A stretch of 64,000 nucleotides of DNA from Phoebastria nigripes (GCA_035582835.1 JAYKAV010001289.1:203910-267909), one strand, 5' to 3'. Shown: positions 42,208 to 56,594, numbered from the stretch's first letter. The notes: generated from the sequence alone by a model not told the origin. Program-made: numbers and translations.

Positions 42208-42783
42208 CTCTTAACAAATCCTAAGGAAGCTTTGCACTCCTTCCTATTACTATTATTCCCTTCTTCAGCATGAAAAAGCAAAGCCTTGAAAGGAAAGAGT
42301 AGATAAACCAAGAGCCCTACATCCTATTCCAGTGATCCATCATCCATTCCATTCTTCTCAGAAAGAATGGATATTTTTCATTTAAAATAGTACCTCTAAA
42401 ATCTTTAATTCCTCATACTGCTACAGCACTGTCTACTCAGGGATGATTTAAAGCATTTAAAAGTTTGCAACTAGTTTCATTCTTAGCATTCTGCAACCTG
42501 TAGTTTGTACATTCACCATGCTCCTGCATGTACAATGGAAGCTCAAAGAATAAAACCTGATTATGTGCTCTGTTAATTCTATGAGGACACCTATTTATGT
42601 TGCCTAGATTATGTGATGGATCAGAAATACTGAAATTAGAAAAAAAATTTATTTCTCTAATATTTTTTGAAGTAGAATTTTTTTTAATGTAGATCTGAGA
42701 GACTATAAGCTTCAACTGAAATTTCCAAAACAATTGTGATAATTATAATTATTATCGATCCCAGCCAAAACCAGCACAATTGG

Positions 42784-42818
42784 AAATATAATAATATAAT
42801 ATAATAAAATAATATATT
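42784..42818. repeat. AT-rich (ATAAT)n-like low-complexity tract
   Basis: Interrupted ATAAT/ATATA units in the large intron. Confidence 0.85.
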
Positions 42819-44381
42819 GGTTCTAAAGGTGGCCACTTGAAGTAAAAATTTAAAATAAGGTTATCATACCAAAATTACACAGCAAAGAAATCATGCAAGG
42901 AAAGACAAAACATTCCTTAGTTTACCATCCTAGCCTTGGAAAGATTAAGTCTTGCTTCCAATGCTAAATGTATAACTTGATGAAGAAAACAGTCAAATTT
43001 GGTTGGTTCAGTTTTGATTTGAAACTGCCTGAATATCAACCTACAACACAACCCAACACCAAAAAACCCCATAAAACATGTATGAAGGATCCAACTGAAA
43101 AAAAACATATTTACATCTGTAACATTAGACAGTGAGTAATCTCACAAAGATTTCATAGGACCTATGCCAAAGGGGTAACGTCTAATATTACCTGTACAAA
43201 CTCTCTATGTAATGTTGGAAGCAGCACTCCATTAGATGCTCCAGCTTCAATTTTTCTAAATTTTATCCTTTTCACATCCAGAGGCTCATCTCGATCCAAA
43301 AAGCAAGCTGTTTCTACTGAGGTCACTCTATAATTGCTACTGTTGTCTCAGTTTTCACAAATGTACACGCACCGTCTCCTGAGGATAGGCTATGAGCTTT
43401 GATGCCACACATCCAAAAGCCTTCTCCTATGCTGTGCTGAAGCCCATTCAGCCCATGACCCCACAGAGCAATGGGAGAACACTTTTTTCCATCTGTTTGG
43501 GTTCTGATTTTAAGAGGATCAGTATGTTCTGATCGAGAAGAATCAAATGGGCTGCCTGTTTCACAAGAAAGTTTCCTGTTTATTTCAGAATAGGAAGTAA
43601 GCCTGAAACCACATAGTATTTCTTGACAAAGTGGTTTGATAATGGTGACCATAACTATTCTATGATTTTCAAACCTGTTGCACTGGAGTGGCTCATCTTT
43701 TTCTCAAGGTAACAACAGAGTTTGGCAACACTGTCCAAAGAAAATAACTGTGTTTTCCACACTTTAAAAAAAAATTACATCACTCTGTCAAATGATTGGC
43801 CTGTTCTCCACAGAGAATGCCAATTGCCAATAACACGGGAGTGACCCAAGGCCCACATTAGAAAAGGGGGGAAAAGTCCTACTTCTTGTATGGAGTAGCG
43901 TTACTAGACTACTTGAAAGGCACCATAAAGGTCTGCTGGTTCTAAACACATATTTAAATATGTAGTGAGAGGCTTATAAAAAGCATACCACACTAGACAT
44001 GTAATTCATTAAATATTAATATGCTTTACATATGCTGAAACATTTATCTGGACAATATTAATTATCATATTTACATGAATGCAGTAAGCACTGAGGACGA
44101 CTCCTACTATTGTATGCAAGACAGGGAAAGACCAAGAAAGAAGAGGAAGACATTGGAGAGGCAATTTCTCTTCACCTTTTGAAAAAAATCTTTCCATTAG
44201 CTTAAGAGATGATGACTTTCATTGTAGGCCTGAAATAAAATGAAAACACTTATTTTATTTTTGGTCAGAAGGACCTTTAAAACGGCTATTTCACAAAAAG
44301 AAATAACACCCCTGTAATTTTAATGTATGTTTATGTAAAATGAAAGTGGCAGTTCTGTGTTAATAAACCTTGCTTAGGGGG

Positions 44382-44394
44382 AAAAAAAAAAAAA
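44382..44394. repeat. Short poly-A tract after an AATAAA hexamer
   Basis: An AATAAA at 44362-44367 on the plus strand is followed about 15 nt later by a G run and 13 A. This could be the end of an old retroposed transcript, but nothing upstream is recognisable as a gene, so it may be coincidence. Confidence 0.35.
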
Positions 44395-45179
44395 TCAGTT
44401 GCTGAACTATGGTGAGTAATTAGCCCCTTAGCATCCCCTTTCTCTAGGAATGCTTCCTCCTGAGCTGGCTCTTTTAAATAGCTCCAGTCCTGGCTGCCTT
44501 TGTTGAGCTTGGAAATTGTGCACATATGAGAGAAATTAAGCCCTCATTTAACAGGGACACATGCCTGTCAAGTCCAGAGGAACAAAGGCTGGTCCCTGGG
44601 GGCTACTCAGCTCCCTGAGGCTGCCACTCATTCTGTTAGCAATGCTTACCCTTTACAGATTGTGTATAAAACCCAATAAATCATTTCATCTGCTCTGGTT
44701 AATATACACATGAGCCTGGGACTTTCTTCAAAGTATTTTTTTCTCCATTTTAAACTCCATTCGTTTATTAAGAGGTCACCTATGTTTGCTAGAGTGTAGC
44801 CAGGTTTTTACCTTTATGTAATAACATTAATGTCTGTGAAGTAAACCTGAAACATTTACTGTCAGAAATAAAGACATTTGATGCTACATCTATTTCACAC
44901 AGGAAATATTTTATTACTCTTTAATGGTCAATAATCATCAGTGTCTATTGTGTAAATTACTAGTATGTTCTGTTCCTCCTAAAGTTACATCTGAAATGTA
45001 TGCATATTTCAACTGATAGTAAAACAACAGGGTAAATAAAATGACAGATGTGTAGCCTTGCCTAGGAAGAGAGTCCTTTCTCAATTAAAACAAACCAAAC
45101 AGGAAAGTAATATAATGAGGAAATCAGTTTTGTTCTTTACAAAGTGTCATCACAAAGACACATCTATACTATCCCGGAT

Positions 45180-45226
45180 AAAAAAAAAGAAAAAGGACTC
45201 TGATGATTAAAAAAAAAAAAAAAAAA
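45180..45226. repeat. Two A-rich tracts
   Basis: An A-rich stretch at 45180-45195 and a run of 18 A at 45209-45226, separated by unique sequence. Confidence 0.9.
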
Positions 45227-45443
45227 TTAGTTGCACAAGGTGATAACTGAAGTAAACACATGCAAGACAAAAATATTCATACACAATATATCAGCTACCT
45301 TCGAGCGCTCTATGGTGGATGGGCACAATTATCCCCAAATATAAATGCACATACAGAGCAGAGGAATATTTTACAGTGAATAAAAAAAAAAAGCAAAATG
45401 AAATGCTGTCATTTCCATGTGAGCTCTTTTTGTTTTTAAAAAG

Positions 45444-45520
45444 AGGGCCTAATTCTGTACTTCTAGTATTAGACTGACGTAAGTGGAGAGAACATGAACA
45501 ACACCAGCTGAGGAAATGGC
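45444..45520. repeat. Possible palindromic-repeat fragment
   Basis: AGGGCCTAATTCTGTACTTC followed by a GACGTAAGTGGAGAG segment and ACCAGCTGAGGAAATG is reminiscent of one half of the 'gggcctgattctgc...ggtgtaaatc' sauropsid palindromes. This is a weak assignment. Confidence 0.3.
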
Positions 45521-46280
45521 ACCCTGCACTGCATTCAATGAAGCAAAACTCTCACTAAGTTGAGCACGAGTTTTTCCTTATACTTGAGTGTAGGATTAAG
45601 CCAATGAAGACAAGTTAGTGGTGTAGAATAAAAACAAATTAAAGTGCAGAGTTGTATCTTCTTTCCCCGAAATGGTGAAAGCAATATTTCAATGCCTGCT
45701 ATTAACAGGGATCTTTTTTTGTTTTGTCCACTCGGCAATTTTTAACGAACACATTGAAAGCATGCCATTTCTCAAGCAACAATATTACGCTTTGTATTTA
45801 AAACCACAAAATAAAGAGGGCTGACTGTTCTGACAGCTTTAATCCTGATGATACTGGGAGCCCNAAGTAAAAAGAAACTGGTACAGCATGGAGTTTTCCC
45901 TGCTCAGCAGGCAGAGAAAAAGCAGTTCTGGATTTGATAAGTAAAACCAGATATAGTCGATGGTTATATGCTAAAGCCTTGCAATTAATGGGAAACATCA
46001 ATGGTCCAATGAACTTGCATATCAGTGGGGTCTTTGAGAAGGCCTTTTCTCCCATCTTGTTAAAAACTCATCTACTGTACAACAGTCATGACTTTTTTTG
46101 TGTCAAGAACTGTGCATGCTCCACTGTCGTCAGAGGGGAAAAGAGATAAGATATCAAGACTCCAGGCCCCATTTATATATTAAAAAAAAAACCTGCATGT
46201 TGTTGTTATTGATATTTTTCACTGCAAATTTGTCTCAATGTAGCAATGAAAAGTGCCTGACAGGATCATGACCTCCATAT

Positions 46281-46345
46281 GAGGTGCTTTACAAATACGA
46301 AGACGTGGCCCCTTGTCCTGAAAGATCTGACAGTCAGAAGAAACT
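46281..46345 (+). repeat. Decayed interspersed repeat fragment
   Basis: AGGTGCTTTACAAATACGAA followed by GTGGCCCCTTGTCCTGAAAG and ATCTGACAGTC resembles the reptile/bird repeat 'gcgctttacaaacac...cagtccctgccccaaagagcttacagtct'. The family assignment is from memory and the copy is short. Confidence 0.4.
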
Positions 46346-48078
46346 ATTGCAATAGTAGTTCATCCTAGTTAAAAATAGCAACCACAGATAAAAAAAGTCC
46401 AACCTTAGACTATACCCAAAGGCTACAATTCAGTGTATATTAAAACCAAGATATTAAAAAATAATTACCTTATAAGAACAAATTGCTGTAAAGAAAACAT
46501 GATNCCATTATACCATGCCCCTGCAATCCTAAAAGTGGCAGAAATGCAATAAATAACCTATTTCTTAGGAATAAAAAACTGTACAATGCAATGCACATAC
46601 CTGCATTGTTCAACTTAATAGGGATCTACAGCTTCTCCTCCACCATATATACATAAAATGCATTTCTGAATAATTAACTGAACAGAAATCAAAAAGGTTA
46701 AGAGACTGGGTCTGCTATGCAGTCGTAACAGTTAGGAATGATTCTGTAAGTGTAAGTAAATGAAACATAAGCCCTTATCAGTAAAAATAAGTTTGTCATA
46801 AAAGTAGTTGTCATTCTGGAAAGAATCTGACTGAACTTAATTTGTGTGAGTAAGGATTGGGTCCAAATTCGAATCCCTGGTGCAAAAGTCACAAAACAAA
46901 GGAAAGACTTTCATTTCAGCAGAATATGGTTCATTCCTCAATACCCATATTGGATTTACCTGGTTAACAGAAGATCTGCCATAAGCAAGCATTACCCAGG
47001 CTGGTTTTTTTCCCTTGAGCAAAAATGATCAGAAACTCTGAGCCACTTTATCCACCTACTCTTTACAGATCAAAATGCAAAACGTTGCCGTGAAAACAAG
47101 GGAGAATATGCAAAGGTGTTATATGCTATGTATGCCACTGACATAATACTTTAATAGGATATGCTGTAATTTCCTGCAATTAATATCTTAGCAGAGCTAT
47201 AAAGGCTTTCTTCCAAAATTATACCATTGCGTTTACAACACTAAAATTAATGTTGTGTCAACCTTTCCATTATAAGCCCCCTTTTTCAGAGGTTTATAAC
47301 TTGGCCGTAAAAATATATTCTGGCCTAAAATGTGGCATGCAAGATCTCCATTTAGAAGCAGCCATTTTGATTAAATAAAAAACATTATTTAATGGCTGTT
47401 TCAAGTAAGGCTTTTGAATGTCCTACAAAATGCTCAAGGGACCGAGAATGCCAAGAAATCTAGGCATTCTTCGAACAAAAAATTATTTTCTCTCCACAAT
47501 AAGCCACTGTTCAAAGGATGTTTCACAGCCGTGGAAGTTGCTCCATATCTGTAAGGAAGTTACTTGGATTTGGGAAACGACAGACTTCTTCAGTGAGAGT
47601 AGTCTCTCCACTTGCCTCTTTCTGTATGACAATGGCTATACGTGGTCAGCAGCTTGACTGCATGGGAGACTCAAGCTAGCTGAAATGGTTTTCATTGAGG
47701 CAGAAGAGTGGGTGAGAGGAACGAACAAATATTTCTGAAGTGGATTTACTCTGGCTAAAAGCTCCATCAGAGTAAATTAAGGCAAGTGATAAGTTGGCAG
47801 AAAGTCATGATAGAAAAGATGAAAAAGACATTAGAGAACCACCCTATGAATTCTGAAACCACAGATTTCAGGTCTGTCAAATTTCATATAAGAACTGGAT
47901 CAAATCACTTAGGAAATTTAACTTAGGTGCTTAAATTAGGAACCTCGTTGTCTAATCAACAGAAGGTAATTCACAGCACCTGGACTGCTTTATATATGGA
48001 GCCAAAAGTCCTAATTCAGTCACCCAAATTAGATAGCTAAAATTAGATGCCCCCAAATATCTATATGCTTTTTATTCT

Positions 48079-48140
48079 GCCTCAAAAGAGTGTTGTGAGG
48101 ATAATACACTTGAGCTTACGAGACACTCAGATATGCAGTT
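48079..48140 (+). mobile_element. SINE 3' fragment (MIR/CORE-SINE-like)
   Basis: GCCTCAAAAGAGTGTTGTGA, then GGATAATACACTTGAG and GAGACACTCAGATATG, follow the pattern 'cctcacaggggtgttgtgaggataaatacattaaag...gaggtgctcagatactatg' found at the 3' side of MIR-like SINEs in amniotes. The 5' tRNA-like half is not evident. Confidence 0.55.
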
Positions 48141-49852
48141 ACATATCCTGAAAATATATCGCCAATAAAATTCAATGAGATGGAAAAGGCAAAACTAGAA
48201 ATGTTATAGTAGAGTTCTTCATACAAATCACTCGTCGTCAGAGCAAAAAACAAGTGCCATACTCTTCTTCTGAGAAAAGTTTGTTTCTGTATTTATATTA
48301 TATAAATTGCTTTGTCAAATAAGGAATCTCAGTCTGTGCTTAGGCTATTAGGTATACGTTGCACTATCATCAACTTCATTGTGTTACCTGTAGCAAGTAC
48401 CCACACTACTCATTTATCTACCTGATCTAGATTTTAAACTAACTATATGTTCCTCCAACTGGTTAATCTCTCATTTACAGAATAAAAATGACTAATACAT
48501 TACTTTAAAAGTTCCCTAACTCAGAAGTGTCCTTCCATACTGTGGGGCGGTGATGTGTCTCAAGATGGATTTCACACTTCACCATCAACTGTGAATTTCT
48601 TTGCTTTTATTATTTGGTGTTACAACTTTAATATTTTCTTAACATACTGTCATTTTGGGTGGGTGAATAAGATGAATTCAGCGTTTCATAATGCACCATT
48701 GTATACTGTTTGCATCATTTATTTTCTTTTTATTGAATGATTACAAACTTCAATTTAAAATTAATAACATTTTGTGGGAGTTACTGCATGTGAATTAAGC
48801 GTGGTGATGTCAGTGCATCCCTCTGGAATTTAAAAGATATTTCACTGTGTTATATCATGTGCCGCACAGTATATCAATTTTTATTTCCCATCCCTCAAGT
48901 ATGGAATGCACACTGTGTAACTTCTTAGATTCTCAATATAGACATAATTTACCCAAGCTGTGCAAATGCCCAACTTGCTGAAGAGGATATATACAAGATT
49001 TATATAAAAGACTAGTTCTTTCAAACAAGCAAAAGTCTTGCATACAACACAAGCCACTACGTTATCTAATTATTTGGGGGGAGGGGGTTCTAATGTAACA
49101 GGCAAAAGGAAATAGGGTGTAAACTACAGTCATAAACCAGCTTTTCCTTACTTTAACAACAACTTTAAATTAGATAGGTAAATTCCAGGCAAGGCCATTC
49201 ACCTTTCCTTGAGACCTATGCTTTGACATTTTTGTGAGTGTCTGGATTAGCTGGTTGCATAAGACAGCGAATATTAGAAATATTCATTCACTTTACTTTT
49301 ACATATATGCCATCAAATGTATACCAAATGTTAAACAGCATCTGGTTTTCTCATTTTTTGGTTTGCACATACTACTACTTTCTTTATGTGAATTCATAAT
49401 TCCTGAATGCATTCAGAGAGCAATGCATTTACTTCTTCCTTGCTGTCATGACATTAATTATATTTAAAATAAGTTTTTATGCTCAAATTGATTCAGTAAT
49501 ACACTTGCATTCTGGAGCATTCCCACAATTACAACTAAAACACATTTTGATTCTTCAGGTCATGATTTAGTCCATCTGATAAATTTAAGATTTTACCGTG
49601 AGATTTCAAAGAAGTACTTTACAATTTATTTGCTAAATGCTTTTGGCCTTTTTATGTGGGGCTGTACTTCATCATTTTCCTCCAAATACCTGCTTCTGCA
49701 GACAGAAATTTTGACCTCTGATATCATCACATTCCAGTCTTGCCTGTATATCTGAATATCTCCATAAATCAAGTCATTTCAATACTAACATTTATTAACT
49801 ATTTTCTTTATTCACTATCTCCTGATGAGTGTGTCAAATAGTGTGGGTTTTT

Positions 49853-49877
49853 AAAACAAAACAAAACAAAACAAAAC
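49853..49877. repeat. (AAAAC)5 microsatellite
   Basis: Five perfect AAAAC units in the large intron. Confidence 0.95.
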
Positions 49878-50183
49878 ACTAATGCAAATCCTGATTGGCC
49901 ATCATATGGTTGTCAATCACAAAAATAATCACTGAAAAAGTAACTAATTAGAAATTAAAGACCAATATCTTAAGCAGTTTCTGTCAGTCCTGGGATATGT
50001 TTCAATGTAACGCTGATGTAAGACCTGAAAAAGAGCTGGTGTGCCCAAAAGGTTGCCTGTTTTTTCCAACAACATCTATTTGTCTAATAAAACAAATTAC
50101 ATCCCCTAAAACCCCTGCCTCATTTATATCTTTGATATTCCAACCACAATACTAATATTCTAAGTCCTTCCTCATATGAGATG

Positions 50184-50291
50184 CTCAATTCTGCAAAGCC
50201 TACTTATGCGAGTAACACTTTGGTATACAAGTCATCAAATACTGGCTATGCAAGTATTACTCAAGCAAATAAGACTTCACAGGATCAGCCC
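50184..50291. repeat. Ancient palindromic element with inverted ends
   Basis: The left end (TCAATTCTGCAAAGCCTACT then TATGCGAGTAACAC) and the right end (GTATTACTCAAGCAAATAAG then ACTTCACAGGATCAGCCC) are approximate reverse complements about 40 bp apart. This is the 'attctgcaa...acttatgcatgagtaac / gttactcatgcataagtgcaggatcaggccc' palindrome type widespread in sauropsids. It is probably a relic of a short DNA element. Confidence 0.6.
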
Positions 50292-52199
50292 TGTTGGTAG
50301 GCTGCCAGTTGGCTCAATTTCTGCTCCCAGTTATCCATTTTAGTTAATGCACATGCCACTTAGGAAGGAAACTGGTTTTCTGTGCTGGAGCAAATAGTGC
50401 ATTATTATTGCATTATTCCAAGTATTGCAATATTGCAAATATTACATTATGCAGACTGACAGAGAGGGTGATGCAGACCTGTACTACCAGAGGAATAGCA
50501 CCAGAGGGGTTCAGAGGGGCATAATCTCTGCCAAACTCTTTGGGAGCTAGACCAGGGTGTCTGGATCAGCAAGCACTGAGGCTGCCACAGCATGTCGCTC
50601 CACGCTTGGTTGGAACTGGCAGACCACCAGCTGAGAGTGACCCCTGGGCAGCAGTACAGGTGGGTAGCAAATATTTGCTTGATCCTCTGCTGTTGTTCAG
50701 GAGCTGGTTATAATCTGCCCCTAAATTAACAGGGCTCAAATCTGAGGCCCTTCTGTAAGCAAAGGCTGTAGAATGAGTGTTTGGGCTCAATAGAATCAAT
50801 GAGATTTTAGCCCCTGGCTTTGACAGAGGCACGGCTGAGAACAAGCCCTTAAGCCACTGGCAAGATTGCAGTGCAGGACGCCCAGAGCGAACGAAGCAGC
50901 AGTACTTGAACTGGGGACTATGGATGCCTGTGCCTTCATTTCCAATTTTAAAACAGACGTGGGAGAGGGAAAGTGGGAGGGCAGCTACTATCACTTTCTG
51001 CACCAACATGAGCCTGAGAAACAATGACATTTACTTTGGTTTAACTAATTTCCACACATCAGATCATGTTCGGCACCCGTGTGCCAAAGTCCTATTCTTC
51101 AAGTCTGTTGAAATATCACTTTCCGAAACATGTGTGCTAACATTTGGCCAACACCACCACAAGATCATTTTATTAACTTGTAGCTCATTTCATAGACTGC
51201 TGCTCATGTTGCTAACATATGCTATTCTACCATTTACTGCTCTATAATTAGAGAAGTCATATGAAAGAGATACACGAGGCTTAATTTTTGCATTAAATAC
51301 AATTTGTTTATACTCGGGTAGGCGAAATAAAGCTATTTAAAAGAAAAAAAAAACCATATAGTGAATTAGAAAACTGCAAGAAAGCTAATTTAACTCTTGG
51401 AAGGTCACAGTAAAAAATTTTTAAAACCCACTTCCCCACCTCAAGACTGCATACAGTTTTAAGGATTGTGTTAAGAGTCAAATCGAGAACTACTTTCGGC
51501 TTTGCCAGGATAAATCTTGTTTCCAGGGCCTGAGGGCCTCAGGGGCAGAGCAGCTAGCAGGATCCTTGCAAATGGGGGACCAACGTGCAAGACCAGAAGC
51601 TTAGGAGTAGCACAGGAGGGGTGAACCTTTCGCACAGCGTGTCTTTTTGCTTAGGCCACCACCATGCTGTCATGCCAAAGCATTTTTAGTATGGAAAAGG
51701 CTGAATAAAGGATAGGGAGCATCGCCAGAATATTTATTAAAGGGTAGGCTGCTGGGAGAAGGTAAGGATCCCACATTGCTTCTCTTCCCACACAGCTGAC
51801 AGAGAAAATTCCAAGCCAGCCAGCCACAAAGATGGCTTTTGTTGGAAAAAGCTGGCCTGTAATAGACCTTTTGCTTGGGTAATTATCAAATAAGGACTTT
51901 AGAACTCATTAATAAGCCACTATGTAATAATAAATAAAATATGAAACATTTGACTTTGATGTTTAGCATATTTGTCTTTCCTCCATTGGATCAGTTTCCA
52001 TTTTTGCTAAGCAAGTTATGGGCTGGACAGAAGCTGTGATGCCACGCCTACAGCAGAGCCCCGTGAATTTGAATCAATGATTTAGCAGCCAGCTACAAGT
52101 TACAGGCACATAACAGCATTTCTCTCTTCCATGTGCACACAACTGCATTGCAGAAGACAGTTAGACATAGATTTTTTTAATACTGAACTGTTTAAAAAG

Positions 52200-52214
52200 A
52201 AAAAAAAAAAAAAC
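52200..52214. repeat. Poly-A tract
   Basis: A run of 15 A followed by further A-rich sequence. No processed-gene sequence was recognised upstream. Confidence 0.9.
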
Positions 52215-54483
52215 AGAAAAAAAGATACCAGTGACAGCTGGGAACCAATTCATAAGCAAACTGGAATTTAAGGGAAATGTATCCTTTCTGCTGTAAATTA
52301 ATAAACTGCAGCTATAGTTTATTAAGCCACCACAATAATTTACATTTTCTACTGCCATAATCTTGACTGCTTATAAATTACAGTAGTTTTACCTATTCTT
52401 TAATCCAGAAACATCATTATTAAAATGTTTGATGCAGGCTACAGTGCATATATCATTACTTGTAAAAGTTAATTAGATTAGATAAAAGAAATAATTAGAT
52501 TTGCATTTTTATCCTGGTTTTAAACTTCCAAAGAAGATCACAACAGTGTGCCTGTGGGCAATTAAAAACAGCATACAGCAGTGAAATATAAAGGCAAAAA
52601 AGGTCTGTTTTTCCTGACTAATTCATGATTGAAGATACAATTACAAAATATTTTAAGGGTTTGCTGAAGCTGGGGGCTATTCCTAGACTTCTAAGCTTTG
52701 TTTATAACTCTCGCTCTCTTTCAAGGGAGTATCTGATCTGCGTATCCTGCCAATAGAAGTATCAAATTGCTTTCAATGGCTTTATTTGGTCCTGTTCAGA
52801 GCTTGCTGGAAGGGGATCAGTTTCATGATCAATAACAAAAATAAAGAAGAGAAAAAAAGGTGGGGGAGAATATTCCCTAGTGCCGGAACAGTAGCATTGC
52901 AATTGCTTTTTGCTTGTCAATGCTAAATACAGTTTACAAAGAGAGACAACCTCAGAGAGCGTAACTGAACTGACAATAACTAGATTCCAACTTGTGCATT
53001 TTCAGCAAGCTCACTGCAAGGAGCTTTAACCTGTCTCCAGAAGGCAATAAATGAAAGGTTCGGCTCTTAAAATTGGAGGTCAGTTACATACTTAATGATG
53101 AAGCATATCTTTAAATCTATTTCTACTATTATTATCCTAGCAAAAAATTAATTAACCAGGTCAGGGAGGCCATGAAGGCTAATGTGGAATGTAATTATTC
53201 CTGATCTTTAGACATGTACTTCACATAAAGAGATAGTCCTTATTCAGCTCACCAGGTACCTGAATTGTCAGTAGTTAATTATGGATAAGAAGAGAGACTC
53301 ATTGGTTCAGCCTCTTAAGTTTTAAGTATGATTCAAATGATTCCTATTCAAGGACAGTTTAAATAGTTGTAATTTTTATGTTACTATTCTTTTGTTTGTT
53401 TACTATCACAGTAATCATGTTCACTCTTTTTGACTGAAACAGAAAATGCAAGAACATTAATATGAAACTACAACAGCATGAATGTATAGGTTAATACTGG
53501 AAAAAAATTACTATTAGGAATAATTTCTAGTGGCTGAATTAAAACAGAATACTTATGAGAGCAGAGGAAGCCAGTTTTTCTATGCAATGGAAATCATACC
53601 GATTCAAACAGAAAACAAAATGCTCTGCAATGGCATTGAGCATAGAACAGAGGAATAAGGTGAATGTAAATGGACGAAAGTGGTTCAGATCAGCTGTCAC
53701 TGTAATACCCATCGCAAGTTTTTTTCAGAAAAGCTCAACAACCAGTGTCTCTTTTAAAGATTTCAGCCACAACTTAGGACTTGCCCTAACGAAGCCTGGC
53801 CACGAGAGGAGGGAAGCCCTCAAACTTCCATCCCTTAAATCCCGCCCCCTGCAGGGAAATCTTGGAGCAATGTGCTCCAAGCATCAGCGGGATCCGACCC
53901 CCTTCCTCAGCTGGACATGGTGGGGTCAGAAGCAGTCCCGAAGCCTCATCCTGAATGGACTGAATTCTGGCAACAAGGCACTGAATTCACAGGGATTTCA
54001 GGGCCTGAAGCAGTTCGCAAGTTTGGAACCGTTCTAGGGATGCAAGGCTTCCCTTCTTCCAATGTAGTCTTATCTTCATGATGTACCACCAAATTCCTCC
54101 TTTAAACAGCTTTTTCCCCTATCCCTAGAGGTTTTCACTTTCACAGCACAGGCTAAGAGATGTCCTTGAAATAGTGTCATTTTGTCTCTTCTACTTTAAG
54201 AATGAATACTTTTTATTAAACAAAAAAGAAAGTTCTTTTAAAAAATCTGAATCAACCTGGAGACTGATCTGTGAGCTCTTACTTGCCTACAGTATTTTCT
54301 CAACTGTATTTACACTAAAAGCAATGATTTCTCTGCACAGCTTTGCAGAACGAAGAACTTAATTTGGCATACTAGATTTCCTCCCATCTCTATGGACTCC
54401 TCTGTAGAAGAGTATTTATGAACATTATGAACATTTGAGCTGAAAAGTAATAACAAACTGCATTATTCGAAATTTTTCATTTA

Positions 54484-54595
54484 AGATTCTCAAAACATTA
54501 TGTTTGAATTGAGGAATAGGAAACAATTTGCCAAATTTCAGATAATCAGAGACAGAACTGAGAACAACTCCACATTCCTACTCCCTTTAGCCAAC
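54484..54595 (-). mobile_element. Decayed SINE (MIR/CORE-SINE-like), antisense
   Basis: The plus strand is a diverged match to the antisense of MIR-type SINEs as found in reptiles: GAGGAATAGGAAACAATTTGCC, then CAGAGACAGAACTGAGAAC, then CACATTCCTACTCCCTTTA. These correspond to the usual 'gaggcacagagaagtgacttgcccaaggtcac...ggcagagctgggaatagaacccag...tcctgactccc'. The copy is old and lacks clear ends. Confidence 0.5.
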
Positions 54596-56594
54596 AGACA
54601 AAACTGCTTTCCCCAACAGGCACACCCTGAAAGTAACATTAGCTTCACTTAGAAAACCTAAGACGATTATGCAGAACATTTAATGACCTCAGTACTCTTG
54701 AAATACCTATGTTGTTTTCCTACGCTAAGCCTAGCTAATGTCCTCTTTGCTCATAGATTGTTGACAAAGTTTTGGATGTATAACAAGTCTGGAGTAAGGT
54801 GCACCAGTAATGGTCTTAAAAACAAAACAAAACAAAAAACCCAACTAAATGAAATAAGGTGTTAAAATGATTAAATAAACAAATAATATACAACATAATG
54901 TAAATAATAAATACCAAATAATGAAAATTCTCAGTAAATTAACCCAGTAGGTGTCCAGGGAAAGATGTGTTTTATTTAATATGGATTATTTCCACTTTTA
55001 TATGTGGTTGACAGAAATCTTGTAAGCCCCATCTAAAGTCATTTCCAATTGTTTAGATGGTTAAATAAACTGGATGCACTTATTCACGGAAATTATTGTT
55101 TAAGAATTAACACTGTACCTCGGAAGACGACAGTGGTACACTGTGTGTCTCATGTGATGAAAACATTGCATCAGCAATGCCCCACTCCTGCATCCTAGAG
55201 AACATACTGTACTTGTTTCAAGTAGCTGTGCCATGAATAGGCCCATGCCCAGATGGAACTGGCACCTGTGCTACTTATATTTTGTAATCTCTTCAAAAGG
55301 GGAGTGTCAGGGAAGAGTACTATTGTTTTTCCATGCATACAAAGTATAGATAAGAATCCACACCATTTTACATAAGTAATTGCTGTTTGCTGAAAAGCGT
55401 TGCTCAAGAGTGTCTTTAAACAAATTCACCTTCTGAATAAAATCAAGCCAGTTATTGGGGACGCAGTTCCAAATTCTACCCAGCCCAAAAAGTAAACTGA
55501 GAATGTAAACATTTATTAGAAAATTGTTTTTTCCCCTCAAGCCACAGAGAGCGTGATTCACCTCATCTCACCTCAGATCTCTACACTATAGGCATCAGCA
55601 TCCGTAGCCTTTATAGTTAATGGAGAGAAACAGCCATTTTAGGGAACGATTCATCTGACATATTGTAAATGTCTACTTTAGGACAAGATGATTTGCATCC
55701 TAAAATTATTCACTCTGCTTCTCTCTGTTCACTATAAAAACAGTCTGGACAATTAATTGAGACAGAGTCTGCACTGCAGTTATCTACTTTTGATATGATG
55801 AATTCCACCCAGAGTCACCAGCGCGACTTCAGTATCAGTACTGAGGTTTCCTGGGAAGATGCTGGGAGGGGACCTGGGAGCACTGGCACAGCACTGCATC
55901 TCTCGCCTGCCTCCTGGTTTACCTCCATCCCACCTATAGTCCTTAAGGAGCTACAGGTCTCAACAAACTGCAACGCTTGTAATCAATTCAATAGCAACAA
56001 ACCTATTAAGGACTGAGAGGCGACTTAGCAACTAACTTCTCTCCCGAGCAACTCCTGGCTAGCAAACCTGCCACAGAATTAAGAAAGAACAAATAAACAA
56101 GGAAGAACCACTTGGCTCACAAGCAAATGGACTATGTAAGCTGGTGTTTAGTCCAGGAAACAATCTCCTAACAAACTTTTTTTTAGTAATCTCCTCATCA
56201 GATCAATGTATGTTTGAGATGGCATCTGCCTGACATGCCTAGTGCTTCATACTGGAGTCTACAATGTTCCTTGGGCAATGAGATGCCCACTACCCACCTG
56301 GCTAACAAGCTGGGAGAGGAAACAGTCCTCACTGCCTCAAATACACTGATTAGATTCATGTAAATATAAGGATAAATAAAGAGGCCAAACTACTGAGGAA
56401 CTATGGAATAAGAGTAGCTTATATTGGCAAGAATTTTGAAACAAATATAGGGAAGGATCACCAAGAAATAATTTAGCTCACATGAACAGAACAATCATTA
56501 AAACACTTCTTTGCATATACGTTTAGGAAAGGACATGAAAGAAAACTTGTGGAGGCTTCAGCNTGGTGTAAGAGGAAAATTGTGAGTGAACAAG

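Noticed and set aside
44221..44394. AATAAA plus poly-A suggesting a processed pseudogene
   Set aside because: Upstream sequence shows no recognisable coding or UTR homology and no target-site duplication was seen.
50566..51247. Overlapping sense and antisense open frames of 154 (minus) and 156 (plus) codons
   Set aside because: Neither product is recognisable, no splice or promoter context supports them, and the stretch is locally GC-richer, which makes stop codons rarer on both strands.
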